Assembly (NCBI GenBank): GCA_041745535.1
Contig: JBGTIS010000077.1
Location: forward strand, 1-64,000
Direction of reading: 5' to 3'
Length of the DNA: 64,000 nt
Origin: JBGTIS01 sp041745535
Lineage (GTDB): Bacteria > Bacteroidota > Bacteroidia > Cytophagales > Cyclobacteriaceae
The position numbers were made by a program, and so were the translations under genes. The notes beneath the pieces are model-generated. The model was not told the origin of the DNA. It ran no database searches and saw only the letters and a list, made by a program, of their open reading frames with translations. Shown here one piece after another: positions 15,911 to 25,332 of this stretch. Each line of letters opens with the position of its first letter. The first letter of the stretch is position 1.

Positions 15911-16487
15911 AGGCTATATTATTTTTCTCCATCATTTTTCTCAAGTTAATGAGCGCGTATCTCATCCTTCCCAATGCCGTATTAATACTTACACCTGTTG
16001 AATCCGCGATTTCCTTAAAACTCAACTCCATATAATGTCGCATAATCAAAACTTCACGTTGCGCATCAGGCAATTCACGGATCAACTCTTTGAGTAATGT
16101 ATGAGTATCTTTCCTGATTTGTACTGATTCAGCGGAATCCTCAGAGAAATTCAAGGTATTAAAAACATTGGCACCATCTTCCATAATAACGGTAGGATAG
16201 CGCCGGGTTTTTCTAAAATAATCAATAGACAAGTTATGCCCAATTCGCATAACCCATGGCAAAAACTTGCCTTCTTCATTATAACGGCCTGACTTGATAG
16301 TATTTACTACTTTCACAAATGTTTCCTGTAGTAAATCCTCGGCCGTATACCTGTCTTTTACAATCAGATAAATCGCTGTGTAAATTTTAGCTTTGTGCCT
16401 GTTAACCAGTTGTTCAAAAGCTTCCTCGCTACCTGCTTTGTAAAGCGCTACTAACTTACTGTCACTTACTGAATACTTCTTCATCAA
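15885..16487 (-). CDS. ECF-type RNA polymerase sigma factor
   Basis: 200 residues. Region 2 contains FEQLVNRHKAKIYTAIYLIVKDRYTAEDLLQETFVKV; region 4 contains LPDAQREVLIMRHYMELSFKEIADSTGVSINTALGRMRYA with the helix-turn-helix. Regions 1 and 3 are absent, as in the ECF group. It heads a minus-strand unit: sigma factor, overlapping small protein, nth. The link to a DNA repair gene could be regulatory or simple read-through. The 290 bp upstream are very AT-rich and without a gene. Confidence 0.93.
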   Translation of the reverse strand: MMKKYSVSDSKLVALYKAGSEEAFEQLVNRHKAKIYTAIYLIVKDRYTAEDLLQETFVKVVNTIKSGRYNEEGKFLPWVMRIGHNLSIDYFRKTRRYPTVIMEDGANVFNTLNFSEDSAESVQIRKDTHTLLKELIRELPDAQREVLIMRHYMELSFKEIADSTGVSINTALGRMRYALINLRKMMEKNNIAYDPNIYPK

Positions 16488-16779
16488 TTTAACTATTTGG
16501 TTAACGTAGAAGTTTATATCATATTATCCTGTTTTATATTTTAAACACAAATTTATCTTCAGTGAACTTTCAAAATTATACTGAAAGCAAATAACATGCA
16601 ATAATTTTACACTAAGAATATAAAATTATAATTATTGAAAAATGAAATTACATTAAGCATATGAATTTAATAAAAATAAATTTTATTATCAAAAAACAAT
16701 AATTTAAGAGATAGCGGCTTCATAAATTTAAGTTAATTGTGATAATAATTAAATTGGTTCAGACCTATCTCGTATATAT
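16488..16779. other. Very AT-rich gap
   Basis: 292 bp between two minus-strand genes, with no open frame, hairpin or promoter consensus that I can support. Confidence 0.5.
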
Positions 16780-17436
16780 TTATTTAACAGTTACGATAAT
16801 TTGGTCTGTATCGGATTTATTGGTAATATCAGTTACTTTTAATTCAAAATTATAAATACCTGTAATACTCGGAGTAAAGGAAGCTTTCGCGGTTTCAGCA
16901 TTTTTTAGTTGAACATTGGCTCCTACCGGATTGCTGGTAACAACCCAGGAGAAAATTAGCGCATCCTGATCCGGATCAGATGAATCACTTCCGTCAAGTA
17001 TTACTTCTATACCTACATTTACAGATTGATCCGCCCCGGCAACTGCTACAGGTGGCTGGCCGATGGTTGGTACCACAATTATAATGGCCTCATCAGAAAC
17101 TGGTGGATACAATCCATCGTTAACGGTTAATAGTAAATTATACTGGCCCACTTTATCGGGTGTGAAAAAGGCAGATTTTTTTGTGCGATTTCCTATTTTT
17201 TGAGTAGTTATAGTACTTCCTGATGGCACCTCCGCAACGCTCCAATTGTAGGTAAGAGAATCTAAATCAGGATCATTTGAATTACTTCCGTCCAGAGAAA
17301 TGGTTACTCCAAGTTCAACTTCCCCGTATTCTCCGGCATCCGCAATTGGAGGTGAGCCGGGTATGTTATCCTTTTCTGAACATGACAAATTTAATCCGAC
17401 ACAGAAAATCAATAAATATGAAAACTTGTTTGCCAT
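16780..17436 (-). CDS. Lipoprotein with two PKD-like domains
   Basis: 218 residues from the ATG at 17436, which gives a lipoprotein signal (MANKFSYLLIFCVGLNLSC, lipobox LNLSC). The Asp that follows close behind the Cys may influence sorting. Two Ig-like PKD/K319 repeats follow, each opening with PxADAG or PVAVAGADQSV and containing LDGSNSNDPDLDSLTYNW or LDGSDSSDPDQDALIFSW. These repeats resemble those in the esterase at 10.8-13.9 kb. No enzyme domain is present, so a surface adhesion or binding role is likely. It is divergent from uvrA. Confidence 0.8.
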   Translation of the reverse strand: MANKFSYLLIFCVGLNLSCSEKDNIPGSPPIADAGEYGEVELGVTISLDGSNSNDPDLDSLTYNWSVAEVPSGSTITTQKIGNRTKKSAFFTPDKVGQYNLLLTVNDGLYPPVSDEAIIIVVPTIGQPPVAVAGADQSVNVGIEVILDGSDSSDPDQDALIFSWVVTSNPVGANVQLKNAETAKASFTPSITGIYNFELKVTDITNKSDTDQIIVTVK

Positions 17437-17533
17437 AGGTTTTAAATATAAAAATAAAAAGCGAGGTAAAATATTCTGGTTAACCAAGATGATAATTTCC
17501 CATTTTGATTAAATATAGAAAAAAAAAATTCTT

Positions 17534-17567
17534 TTTGGTAAACAAAGATTTCTACCATTTAACTTTG
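17534..17567 (+). promoter_or_regulatory. Bacteroidota-type promoter of uvrA
   Basis: TTTG at 17534-17537, 22-bp spacer, TAACTTTG at 17560-17567. The predicted transcription start falls within a few bases of the ATG at 17574, so the message may be nearly leaderless. Confidence 0.6.
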
Positions 17568-17573
17568 TCGTCT

Positions 17574-20408
17574 ATGATACAGAGTATTGAAAAAAGAACA
17601 AACATAGAGGATCTCGATCCAAAAAAATATATTATTATCAAAGGCGCAAGAGTAAATAACCTTAAAAATATTGATGTCGCGATTCCACGATACAAACTGG
17701 TGGTGATAACCGGTTTGTCTGGTTCGGGCAAATCTTCGCTTGCATTTGATACCTTGTTTGCCGAAGGCCAACGAATGTATGTGGAAAGTTTGAGTTCCTA
17801 TGCCAGGCAATTTTTAGGCAGAATGGAAAAACCTGAAGTAGATTTTATAAAAGGGGTATCTCCAGCCATTGCAATAGAGCAAAAAGTAAATACAAGAAAT
17901 CCAAGATCAACGGTAGGTACCACCACAGAAATTTATGATTATCTGAAGTTACTTTTCGCACGCATAGGAAAAACATACTCGCCGGTAAGTGGTAAATTAG
18001 TTACCAGAGACACTGTTACTGATGTGGTAAACTTTATTGTGGGCTTAGAAGAAGGAGCAAAAATTATGATTTTAAGTCCATTACTTATTCGGAATGGGCG
18101 AAAAGTTGACGCCGAGTTTAATGTTTTGTTACAAAAAGGATTTACCAGAATAATGGTAAATCAGGAGGTGTTTTTTATTGAGGAGGTGCTGAAAGAAACA
18201 TTCAAAATAAAAGAAAGCACGGATATTTACATTTTGATTGACAGGGCTTCTATCAGACAGGATGATGAAGATTTCCAGTTTAGAATGGCAGATTCCCTTC
18301 AAACCGCTTTCTTCGAAGGCGATGGGCAATGTATCGTAGAAGTAGTAAATGGTACTGATAAAAAATCCTACCAATTTTCGGATAAGTACGAATGCGATGG
18401 AATTAAATTTGAAGAACCAATCGTCAATTTTTTTAGCTTTAATAATCCATATGGTGCCTGCCGTACTTGTGAAGGGTTTGGGCACATTTTAGGTATTGAC
18501 CCGGATTTAGTGATCCCTGATAAAAGTTTATCTTTGTACGAGGGGGCGGTGGCTCCCTGGCGCAGCCAAACCATGCAAACCTGGTTAGAACCACTTTTAA
18601 AAAATGGAATTAAATTCGATTTTCCCGTACATCGACCTTTCAATGAGCTTACAGAAAATCAGCAACAACTGATCTGGACCGGTAACCAGTATTTTAAAGG
18701 GCTGAATAAATTTTTTAAATATATTGAATCGAAAACACATAAAATTCAATACCGGGTTTTGCTTTCCCGATATCGTGGCCGCACCGTTTGTCCTGATTGT
18801 AGAGGAACCCGGTTGCGGAAAGATGCTTCTTATGTAAAAATCGCGGGAGTTTCTATTACCGATTTAGTTCTGATGCCTGTGAAAAAAATCAACCAATTCT
18901 TTCAGGATATTAAATTAGAAAAATATGATGCTCAGATTGCTGAAAGAATTTTAAAGGAAATTGTTAGTCGCTTAGATTTTCTAAGCGAAGTTGGGTTGGA
19001 TTACCTAACGATGAATCGACTTACAGCAAGCCTTTCAGGTGGTGAGTTTCAGCGAATTAAGTTGGCTACGTCATTAGGAAGCGCATTAGTAGGGTCCATG
19101 TATATTTTAGATGAACCCAGTATTGGTTTACATCCCAAAGATACACAAAAACTGATTGGTGTTTTGAAAACTTTACGAGATCTTGGGAATACCGTAGTAG
19201 TGGTGGAGCATGAAGAAGAGGTAATGCGCGCTGCCGATGAAATTATTGATATCGGGCCTGATGCCGGTACCCATGGCGGACAACTGATGTTCCAGGGTAG
19301 TATTCAGGACCTGGAGAAGCAAAATGGTGCCGTGAATACCCATACCGTAAAATTCTTGCGGGGAACAGAATCTATTCCTTTACCAGAAAGCCGTCGGAAA
19401 TTCCATAAAAGTATATTCATAAAGGGTGCCCGTGAAAATAACCTGAAGCATATTGATGTTGAAATTCCATTGGGTGTGTTGTGCGTAGTTACGGGCGTAA
19501 GCGGTTCTGGGAAATCTACCTTAGTAAAATCAATTCTTTATCCCGCAATTGGTAAAATGCTGGGAACGGTTAATGAAGCTACTGGTAAATTCGACAAACT
19601 CGAAGGGGATACCAAAAAGATCGCTCAAATTGAATTTGTAGACCAGAATCCGATTGGAAAATCATCCCGTTCAAATCCTGTGACGTATGTAAAAGCATAT
19701 GACCACATCCGTCAGCTTTTTTCTGAACAACCGCTTGCAAAGCAACGAGGATACAAACCCGCGTTTTTTTCCTTCAATGTAGATGGAGGCCGATGCGAAG
19801 TTTGCCAGGGAGAGGGCACAGTTAAAATTGAAATGCAGTTTATGGCAGATATTTATTTAACCTGTGAAAGCTGCCATGGAAAGCGGTTTAAGCAGGAAAT
19901 TTTGGAGGTTGTTTATAAAAATAAAAATATTGCCGATGTGTTGAACATGACCGTAGATGACAGTATTGAGTTTTTTGAAGAGGAACGGCAAATAATTAAT
20001 AAACTCAAATCACTGCAGGATGTAGGTCTGGGATACATTCGGCTGGGACAATCTTCCAGTTCCCTGAGTGGGGGTGAAGCCCAACGCGTAAAACTAGCCG
20101 CTTTTTTAGGTAAAGGAAATGTAGGCGGTAATAGTAACATTCTCTTTATTTTTGATGAACCCACTACGGGCTTACATTTTCACGATATCAAAAAATTATT
20201 GGCTGCCATGAATGCCTTAATTAATCAGGGGAATAGTATTATTGTGATAGAGCATAATATGGATGTGATTAAATCTGCCGATTGGATTATAGATTTGGGC
20301 CCGGGAGGTGGAGAGCAGGGTGGAAATATAATATTTGCCGGTACTCCGGATAATATGATACAGCAATCAGAAGGCTTTACTTCGGAATTTCTGAAAGAAA
20401 AATTATAA
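17574..20408 (+). CDS. uvrA: Excinuclease ABC subunit A
   Basis: 944 residues from the ATG at 17574; the open frame reaches further up, but the family starts here. Two ABC ATPase halves are seen: Walker A GLSGSGKSS and GVSGSGKST, signatures LSGGEFQRIKLA and LSGGEAQRVKLA, and Walker B ILDEPS and FDEPT. Zinc modules with CXXC pairs (CRTCEGFGH, CPDCRGTR, CEVCQGEG, CESCHGKR) are complete. UvrA loads UvrB on damaged DNA in nucleotide excision repair. UvrB and UvrC are not in the window. The gene has its own promoter and is divergent from the PKD lipoprotein. Confidence 0.97.
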   Translation: MIQSIEKRTNIEDLDPKKYIIIKGARVNNLKNIDVAIPRYKLVVITGLSGSGKSSLAFDTLFAEGQRMYVESLSSYARQFLGRMEKPEVDFIKGVSPAIAIEQKVNTRNPRSTVGTTTEIYDYLKLLFARIGKTYSPVSGKLVTRDTVTDVVNFIVGLEEGAKIMILSPLLIRNGRKVDAEFNVLLQKGFTRIMVNQEVFFIEEVLKETFKIKESTDIYILIDRASIRQDDEDFQFRMADSLQTAFFEGDGQCIVEVVNGTDKKSYQFSDKYECDGIKFEEPIVNFFSFNNPYGACRTCEGFGHILGIDPDLVIPDKSLSLYEGAVAPWRSQTMQTWLEPLLKNGIKFDFPVHRPFNELTENQQQLIWTGNQYFKGLNKFFKYIESKTHKIQYRVLLSRYRGRTVCPDCRGTRLRKDASYVKIAGVSITDLVLMPVKKINQFFQDIKLEKYDAQIAERILKEIVSRLDFLSEVGLDYLTMNRLTASLSGGEFQRIKLATSLGSALVGSMYILDEPSIGLHPKDTQKLIGVLKTLRDLGNTVVVVEHEEEVMRAADEIIDIGPDAGTHGGQLMFQGSIQDLEKQNGAVNTHTVKFLRGTESIPLPESRRKFHKSIFIKGARENNLKHIDVEIPLGVLCVVTGVSGSGKSTLVKSILYPAIGKMLGTVNEATGKFDKLEGDTKKIAQIEFVDQNPIGKSSRSNPVTYVKAYDHIRQLFSEQPLAKQRGYKPAFFSFNVDGGRCEVCQGEGTVKIEMQFMADIYLTCESCHGKRFKQEILEVVYKNKNIADVLNMTVDDSIEFFEEERQIINKLKSLQDVGLGYIRLGQSSSSLSGGEAQRVKLAAFLGKGNVGGNSNILFIFDEPTTGLHFHDIKKLLAAMNALINQGNSIIVIEHNMDVIKSADWIIDLGPGGGEQGGNIIFAGTPDNMIQQSEGFTSEFLKEKL

Positions 20409-20537
20409 AAATAATTAAACAGGTTAGTTAAGGTAAAATTATAATCATAAGCGTTGGATTATACCAACTTGGAGTGATTCAGTAGTAAGATTAAAAAATT
20501 ATCAATACCTTTGCTGCCCAAATTTAGGCAATAATCT

Positions 20538-21377
20538 ATGGCTTGGTTTAAAAGGAAAGAAAAAGGCATTCAAACTCCAACAGAAGATAAAAAAGAAGTT
20601 CCTGACGGACTCTGGTTTAAAACTCCAAGCGGCAAAATTATCCATACCCGTGAGCTCAAAAACAATGCTTATGTGGTTCCGGAAGATGATTACCATGTTC
20701 GGATAGGTTCGAGAGAATATTTTGAGATCCTTTTTGACGAAAATAAATTTACTGAAATTAATACCGATTTAATTCCGGCTGATCCTTTGGAGTTTACCGA
20801 TCTGATGCCTTATACCAAAAGGGTGAAAGACGCACAAAAGAAAACCGATTTAAAGGAGGCGGTTCGAACAGCACATGGTAAATTAAACAATACCAGGATT
20901 ATGATTGCCTGCATGGATTTCAGTTTTATTGGTGGATCAATGGGATCGGTAGTAGGAGAAAAAATCGCGAGAGCAATTGATTACTGCATAAAAAATAAAT
21001 TGCCTTTCTTAATGATTTCCAAATCAGGCGGGGCACGCATGCAGGAGGCTAGCCTTTCACTGATGCAGTTGGCAAAAACCTCAGCCAAGATCAGTCAGCT
21101 TTCTGAACAGGGAATTCCTTATATTTCTTTGCTTACCGATCCAACAACCGGGGGGGTAACCGCGTCTTTCGCGATGTTGGGCGATTTTAATATTGCCGAA
21201 CCCAACGCGTTAATTGGTTTCGCCGGTCCCAGAGTAATCCGGGAGACAATTGGTAAAGACTTACCCAAAGATTTCCAGCGTGCTGAATTTGTGCTGGAAC
21301 ATGGCTTTCTGGATTTCATTGTAGACCGAAGGAACTTAAAATCTAAAATTTCAACCTTGCTGAAAATGCTTGAATAA
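20538..21377 (+). CDS. accD: Acetyl-CoA carboxylase carboxyltransferase subunit beta
   Basis: 279 residues with the crotonase-fold carboxyltransferase core: MDFSFIGGSMGSVVGEKI, SGGARMQEASLSLMQLAKT, TDPTTGGVTASFAMLGD and GFAGPRVIRETI. The N-terminal four-Cys zinc ribbon of E. coli AccD is absent: the segment is present (DGLWFKTPSGKII...VVPEDDYHVRIG), but none of the four Cys remain, a state I recall from other Bacteroidota. AccD pairs with AccA to make malonyl-CoA; accA is not in the window. A TACCTTTG box at 20506-20513 fits the -7 element, and AGGTAAAATT lies at 20431. Confidence 0.94.
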   Translation: MAWFKRKEKGIQTPTEDKKEVPDGLWFKTPSGKIIHTRELKNNAYVVPEDDYHVRIGSREYFEILFDENKFTEINTDLIPADPLEFTDLMPYTKRVKDAQKKTDLKEAVRTAHGKLNNTRIMIACMDFSFIGGSMGSVVGEKIARAIDYCIKNKLPFLMISKSGGARMQEASLSLMQLAKTSAKISQLSEQGIPYISLLTDPTTGGVTASFAMLGDFNIAEPNALIGFAGPRVIRETIGKDLPKDFQRAEFVLEHGFLDFIVDRRNLKSKISTLLKMLE

Positions 21378-21401
21378 ATCCGGTTTGATATTTTCTAACT
21401 C

Positions 21402-22586
21402 CTAAGCCTGGCTTTTTCTTCTGCTGATCTCTTTTTTTATTAGGGTTAGCTCACGGCTGCTTTGCCCAGCCACGGAAGTGTTTTCTTCAGCTCTTCTGAT
21501 TAGATAAGGTAATACTGTTTTCAAAGGGCCATATGGAACATATTTGGCCACGTTGAAGCCTGCGGCAGCCAGATTAAAAGAAATGTTATCGCTCATACCA
21601 TACAACTGCGAAAAATAAACCCGTTTGTCTCCTGGCAGCATTCCATGCTTATTCATTAGCACAGTAAGATAGTAATTGCTGTATTCGTTGTGAGAACCCG
21701 CGCAAAGCGCGATTCTTTGTTTGTTATTTATGCAATACAAAAGACCACTGTTATAATCGTTATCCGTAGCTTCCCGGTTTTCCTGAATTGGATCGGGATA
21801 TTTCAATTCCTCAGCGCGTTCTCTCTCTTTTTCCATATAGGCTCCTCTTACCAGTTTTACACCTAAATAGTATTGATGTGTAGCGGCTTTCATAAATGCT
21901 TTTTTCAGATTTGGCAGTCCATCTTTCCGATACATCTGAAAAGTGTTATACACGATAGGTTTTTCTTTGTTGAATTTTTCCATCATTTCGTAAGCAATGC
22001 CATCAATTACATCCTGTATCCAGGTTTCCTCCGCATCAATCATTACACTGGTGCTTACCTCATAGGCAGCCTGGCATATGGTCAATACTCTTTCTTTAGC
22101 CTGCTTGAATTCAACTTCCTCTTTTTTAGTTAGAGATTTATTTTCCTGAATTTTTTGGAGCAATCCAAATCTTGCCAAACTGGATATTTTAAACACACAA
22201 AAAGAAATATTTGGCGTGGTGGCGGATTTTATTATGATTTCAAGATACTGGTCACTTGCATGGTTAAACGCTGCCTCATTTTTCGCGCCTTCCACCGCGA
22301 AATCTAAAATTGTTTCTACATGAAATTTAGCCAGCTTTTCAATGGTTTTCCGCACGCTTACCAAATCCTCTCCGCCGCAGAAATGTGCGAAAATTGTATT
22401 TTTTAAAATAGATATAACTGGCAATTTTAATTTTAAGGCCAATTTTACCATGCTGGTACCAATATCTGTTAAAGTTTTATTATTGATACTTGTGAATAAT
22501 AGTTGCGCTTTTCTGAGTTCCTGATCGGTTTTATGCGCAAATGCTTTGGCGGTATCATCAAAAGATATTAAAGGTTTTGTGGGCAT
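21402..22586 (-). CDS. Proline dehydrogenase
   Basis: 394 residues of the FAD-linked PRODH TIM barrel: VMIDAEETWIQD, YLGVKLVRGAYMEKERERA, ALCAGSHNEYSN, YFSQLYGMSDNISF, and the C-terminal substrate-binding YLIRRAEENTSV. It oxidises proline to pyrroline-5-carboxylate and passes electrons to quinones. Only the PRODH part is present, so the dehydrogenase for the second step must be a separate protein. It converges with accD and is divergent from the shikimate genes. Confidence 0.92.
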   Translation of the reverse strand: MPTKPLISFDDTAKAFAHKTDQELRKAQLLFTSINNKTLTDIGTSMVKLALKLKLPVISILKNTIFAHFCGGEDLVSVRKTIEKLAKFHVETILDFAVEGAKNEAAFNHASDQYLEIIIKSATTPNISFCVFKISSLARFGLLQKIQENKSLTKKEEVEFKQAKERVLTICQAAYEVSTSVMIDAEETWIQDVIDGIAYEMMEKFNKEKPIVYNTFQMYRKDGLPNLKKAFMKAATHQYYLGVKLVRGAYMEKERERAEELKYPDPIQENREATDNDYNSGLLYCINNKQRIALCAGSHNEYSNYYLTVLMNKHGMLPGDKRVYFSQLYGMSDNISFNLAAAGFNVAKYVPYGPLKTVLPYLIRRAEENTSVAGQSSRELTLIKKEISRRKSQA

Positions 22587-22641
22587 ACTTTTCCGTATTA
22601 AGAAAATCTTACTAAATTTGTTGGTTTAAATATAAAATGAT

Positions 22642-22692
22642 AAGGTAAAATTTGTCTGCCGCAAAAATATGACAATTTTACCTCAAAATTGT
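22642..22692 (+). promoter_or_regulatory. Three-armed inverted repeat in the leader of the DAHP synthase gene
   Basis: Arm 1 AAGGTAAAATTTGTC (22642-22656) pairs with arm 2 GACAATTTTACCTC (22671-22684). Arm 2 can instead pair with arm 3 AAAATTGT (22685-22692) through ACAATTTT (22672-22679) and a 5-nt loop. The two hairpins exclude each other, as in attenuators, but no T tract follows. A TAAATTTG box at 22613-22620 would place the arms in the transcript. A DNA operator is an equal possibility. Confidence 0.45.
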
Positions 22693-22721
22693 TTACGAAT
22701 ACCTTAGGAAAAAACTGTACA

Positions 22722-23828
22722 ATGAAAATAGAAGGAATTAATTCTTGGAATGTTGGCAAGGCAGTGCCTTTGATTATTGCCGGACCTTGTAGTGCTGAGA
22801 CTGAGGAGCAACTTCTCGAAACAGCAACAGCTATCAAAGCGCAGGGCATAAGCCTGATCAGAGCTGGCGTTTGGAAACCACGAACACGGCCCAATAGCTT
22901 CGAAGGTGTTGGTGTGGAAGCACTGGGTTGGATCGCTAAAATTAAAAAAGAGATGGACGTTAAGTTCGCGGTGGAAGTTGCCAACGCCCAACATGTATAC
23001 GAATCCCTGAAATATGGAGTGGATGTACTCTGGATAGGAGCAAGAAGTACCGTAAGTCCTTTTATTGTTCAGGAGATTGCTGACGCGCTTCGCGGATGTG
23101 ATATTCCGGTATTGATTAAAAATCCTATCAATCCTGATTTAGCCCTTTGGATAGGTGCTTTTGAAAGACTGAATCAGGCAGGTATCACTAAATTGGGGGC
23201 AATTCACAGAGGGTTCTCCACCTACCAGAAAACCAGATACAGAAACATTCCTACCTGGCAAATTCCGATCGAATTAAAAAGGCAAATCCCTGAAATGCCT
23301 ATGATTTGTGACCCCAGCCACATTGGTGGTAAAAGTGAAATGATTGGTGAGATTTCTCAGAAAGCCCTCGATTTGAATTATGATGGCTTAATTATAGAAA
23401 CCCACCGTGATCCTGAAAAAGCATGGAGCGATGCCCGCCAGCAAATTACACCTGCCGTTCTAGGAGAATTAATTAAAAAACTTAAAGTAAGAAAGCCTAC
23501 TTCTGAAGATATTGATTACATCACGCATTTGGAAGACCTGCGTACCCAAATTGACCATGCCGATAGAGAAATGCTGGAAGCGATTGCTACTCGTATGAAC
23601 CTGGTAGGTCAGATTGGTGCCGTTAAAAAGGAAAATAACGTTGCCGCTTTCCAGCTTGATCGTTGGAACGAAGTATTCAAATCCAGAAAAGAATGGGCGC
23701 ATGCGCTGAGTGTTAACGAAAAGTTTGTTACCGAATTGTTTAATCTGCTTCACGTAGAATCGATCAAGAAACAAACTGAGGTAATGGAAAAAATTGAGGA
23801 AGAAACCAAACTTCGGGAAAAGCAATAA
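22722..23828 (+). CDS. Bifunctional DAHP synthase / chorismate mutase
   Basis: 368 residues from the ATG at 22722. Residues 1-265 are a DAHP synthase of the KDO8P-synthase-like type: GPCSAETEEQL, RAGVWKPRTRP, WIGARSTVSPF, LIKNPINPD, MICDPSHIGG and IIETHRDPEKA. Residues about 275-368 are an AroQ-type chorismate mutase (LRTQIDHADREMLEAIATRM...IGAVKKENN). The fused mutase often serves both for prephenate formation and as an allosteric sensor. It joins PEP and erythrose 4-phosphate, starting aromatic synthesis. Its stop overlaps the aroB start, so the two are coupled. Confidence 0.95.
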   Translation: MKIEGINSWNVGKAVPLIIAGPCSAETEEQLLETATAIKAQGISLIRAGVWKPRTRPNSFEGVGVEALGWIAKIKKEMDVKFAVEVANAQHVYESLKYGVDVLWIGARSTVSPFIVQEIADALRGCDIPVLIKNPINPDLALWIGAFERLNQAGITKLGAIHRGFSTYQKTRYRNIPTWQIPIELKRQIPEMPMICDPSHIGGKSEMIGEISQKALDLNYDGLIIETHRDPEKAWSDARQQITPAVLGELIKKLKVRKPTSEDIDYITHLEDLRTQIDHADREMLEAIATRMNLVGQIGAVKKENNVAAFQLDRWNEVFKSRKEWAHALSVNEKFVTELFNLLHVESIKKQTEVMEKIEEETKLREKQ

Positions 23829-24880
23829 TGATTCCTCAAAATGTAATTATTACCAACCGACTGGAAGATACAATTAACGACTTCTTCCAGTCGGTTTCTT
23901 ATTCTAATACAGCTGTATTGGTCGATGAAAATACGCTAAAATACTGTTATCCTAAAATCAAGCGTTTACTTCCCCCACATTCAATCATTGAAATTCCTGC
24001 AGGCGAAATTTATAAAAATATTGAAACTTGTTCGCGGATATGGCAACACATTACAGACCTGCAGTTCGATAGAAATGCATTGATCATTAATTTGGGCGGA
24101 GGCGTAATAGGGGATATGGGTGGATTCTGTGCCTCCACCTACAAAAGAGGAATTGATTTCATCAATATTCCTACCACTTTACTGGCTCAGGTGGATGCCG
24201 CGGTAGGTGGAAAATTGGGTATTGATTTCAATGGATTTAAAAATCATATTGGTTTGTTCAAAGATCCGGAAAAAGTGATTATTGATCCTGAATTTCTTCA
24301 AACCTTGAGCAAAAGGGAGTTGCGGTCAGGTTTTGCCGAAGTAATTAAGCATAGTTTGATTGCTGATAAAATATATTGGCCTAATATTTCAGACAATGCT
24401 TTTGACCAACAGGATTGGAAGGCACATATCGCGCATTCCGTGCAGGTGAAGGCTAAAATTGTTAGTGAAGATTTTAAAGAGAAGGGACTTAGGAAAATTT
24501 TGAATTTTGGTCATACCATTGGTCATGCTATTGAAAGTTATTTTCTTGGAAAACCAAATTACCTATTACATGGTGAAGCCATAGCAGCCGGAATGATTTG
24601 TGAATTATATCTTTCCGCGGAAAAGTGTTTTTTGCCCGAAGAGCAGGTAGCCACAGCGCGAAAATTTATTCTGAATATGTTTGATTTTGTTGAAATAGAG
24701 GAAAAGTCAATACCTCAAATTGCCCGATTGGCTAGTCAGGATAAAAAAAATGAAAGTAATAAAATATTATGTACCCTGCTTTCGGAGATCGGTACATCTG
24801 AATTTGATATTCAGATTAGCCAGCAGGATATTATTGATGCCCTTTGGTATTACAAAAAATTAAAGGTTAACCAAATATAA
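23828..24880 (+). CDS. aroB: 3-dehydroquinate synthase
   Basis: 350 residues. It has the NAD-binding GGGVIGDMGGFCASTYKRG and IPTTLLAQVDAAVGGKLGID, and the zinc ligands Glu in GFAEVIKHSLI, His in NFGHTIGHAIES and His in LLHGEAIAAGM. It converts DAHP to 3-dehydroquinate. The ATG overlaps the stop of the preceding gene (TAATG at 23826). A second, distinct member of the same superfamily, eboD, lies 10 kb downstream; this copy keeps all features of a true AroB. Confidence 0.96.
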   Translation: MIPQNVIITNRLEDTINDFFQSVSYSNTAVLVDENTLKYCYPKIKRLLPPHSIIEIPAGEIYKNIETCSRIWQHITDLQFDRNALIINLGGGVIGDMGGFCASTYKRGIDFINIPTTLLAQVDAAVGGKLGIDFNGFKNHIGLFKDPEKVIIDPEFLQTLSKRELRSGFAEVIKHSLIADKIYWPNISDNAFDQQDWKAHIAHSVQVKAKIVSEDFKEKGLRKILNFGHTIGHAIESYFLGKPNYLLHGEAIAAGMICELYLSAEKCFLPEEQVATARKFILNMFDFVEIEEKSIPQIARLASQDKKNESNKILCTLLSEIGTSEFDIQISQQDIIDALWYYKKLKVNQI

Positions 24881-24892
24881 GTTAACCTTTAA
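24860..24892. terminator. Bidirectional terminator-like hairpin between aroB and the YtxH gene
   Basis: TTAAAGGTTAAC (24860-24871) and GTTAACCTTTAA (24881-24892) are perfect 12-bp inverted repeats around a 9-nt loop that contains the aroB stop codon. The left arm is coding (last residues of AroB). The two genes converge here. Confidence 0.7.
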
Positions 24893-24916
24893 ATAAGAGT
24901 TATTTTGTGGAATCAG

Positions 24917-25171
24917 TTAACCCTTGTTTAATGATTCAGATACCTTTTTTCCATATTTTTCAACTTCAGCCAATGCGGTATCTGCCAGTTCTCTCATTTT
25001 CTCGGCACTGCTTTCTAAAGTTTCATTTAGAGTATGACTGAATTCATCAGCTACTTTACCTAATTTTTTTCTGGTATCTTCGCCGGTTTCAGGAGCTAAC
25101 AAAAGAGCAGAAATTGCGCCAGTTGCCGCACCCACTATAAAAGCCATAAAAATTTTGTCTGAATTACTCAT
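24917..25171 (-). CDS. YtxH domain protein
   Basis: 84 residues. The N-terminus IFMAFIVGAATGAISALLLAPETGEDTRKKLG is the YtxH pattern: a glycine- and alanine-rich hydrophobic helix followed by LAPxxGxxTR. A charged amphipathic helix fills the rest. Such proteins are membrane-anchored and linked to stress, function unknown. It interrupts the aromatic gene set on the opposite strand. Confidence 0.85.
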   Translation of the reverse strand: MSNSDKIFMAFIVGAATGAISALLLAPETGEDTRKKLGKVADEFSHTLNETLESSAEKMRELADTALAEVEKYGKKVSESLNKG

Positions 25172-25332
25172 TGTATTTTGTTTTAAGTGTGATTAAAAAA
25201 TTTTCAAGCGAAAAGGTAGTTTATTAGTTTAAAATTTTAACTAATCTTTCAAAAAAAATTAATCAGGTATAGAAATTTTATGCTATATCGTCATATTTGT
25301 AAGGTAAAAATTTATTCATAAATTATAAAGAT

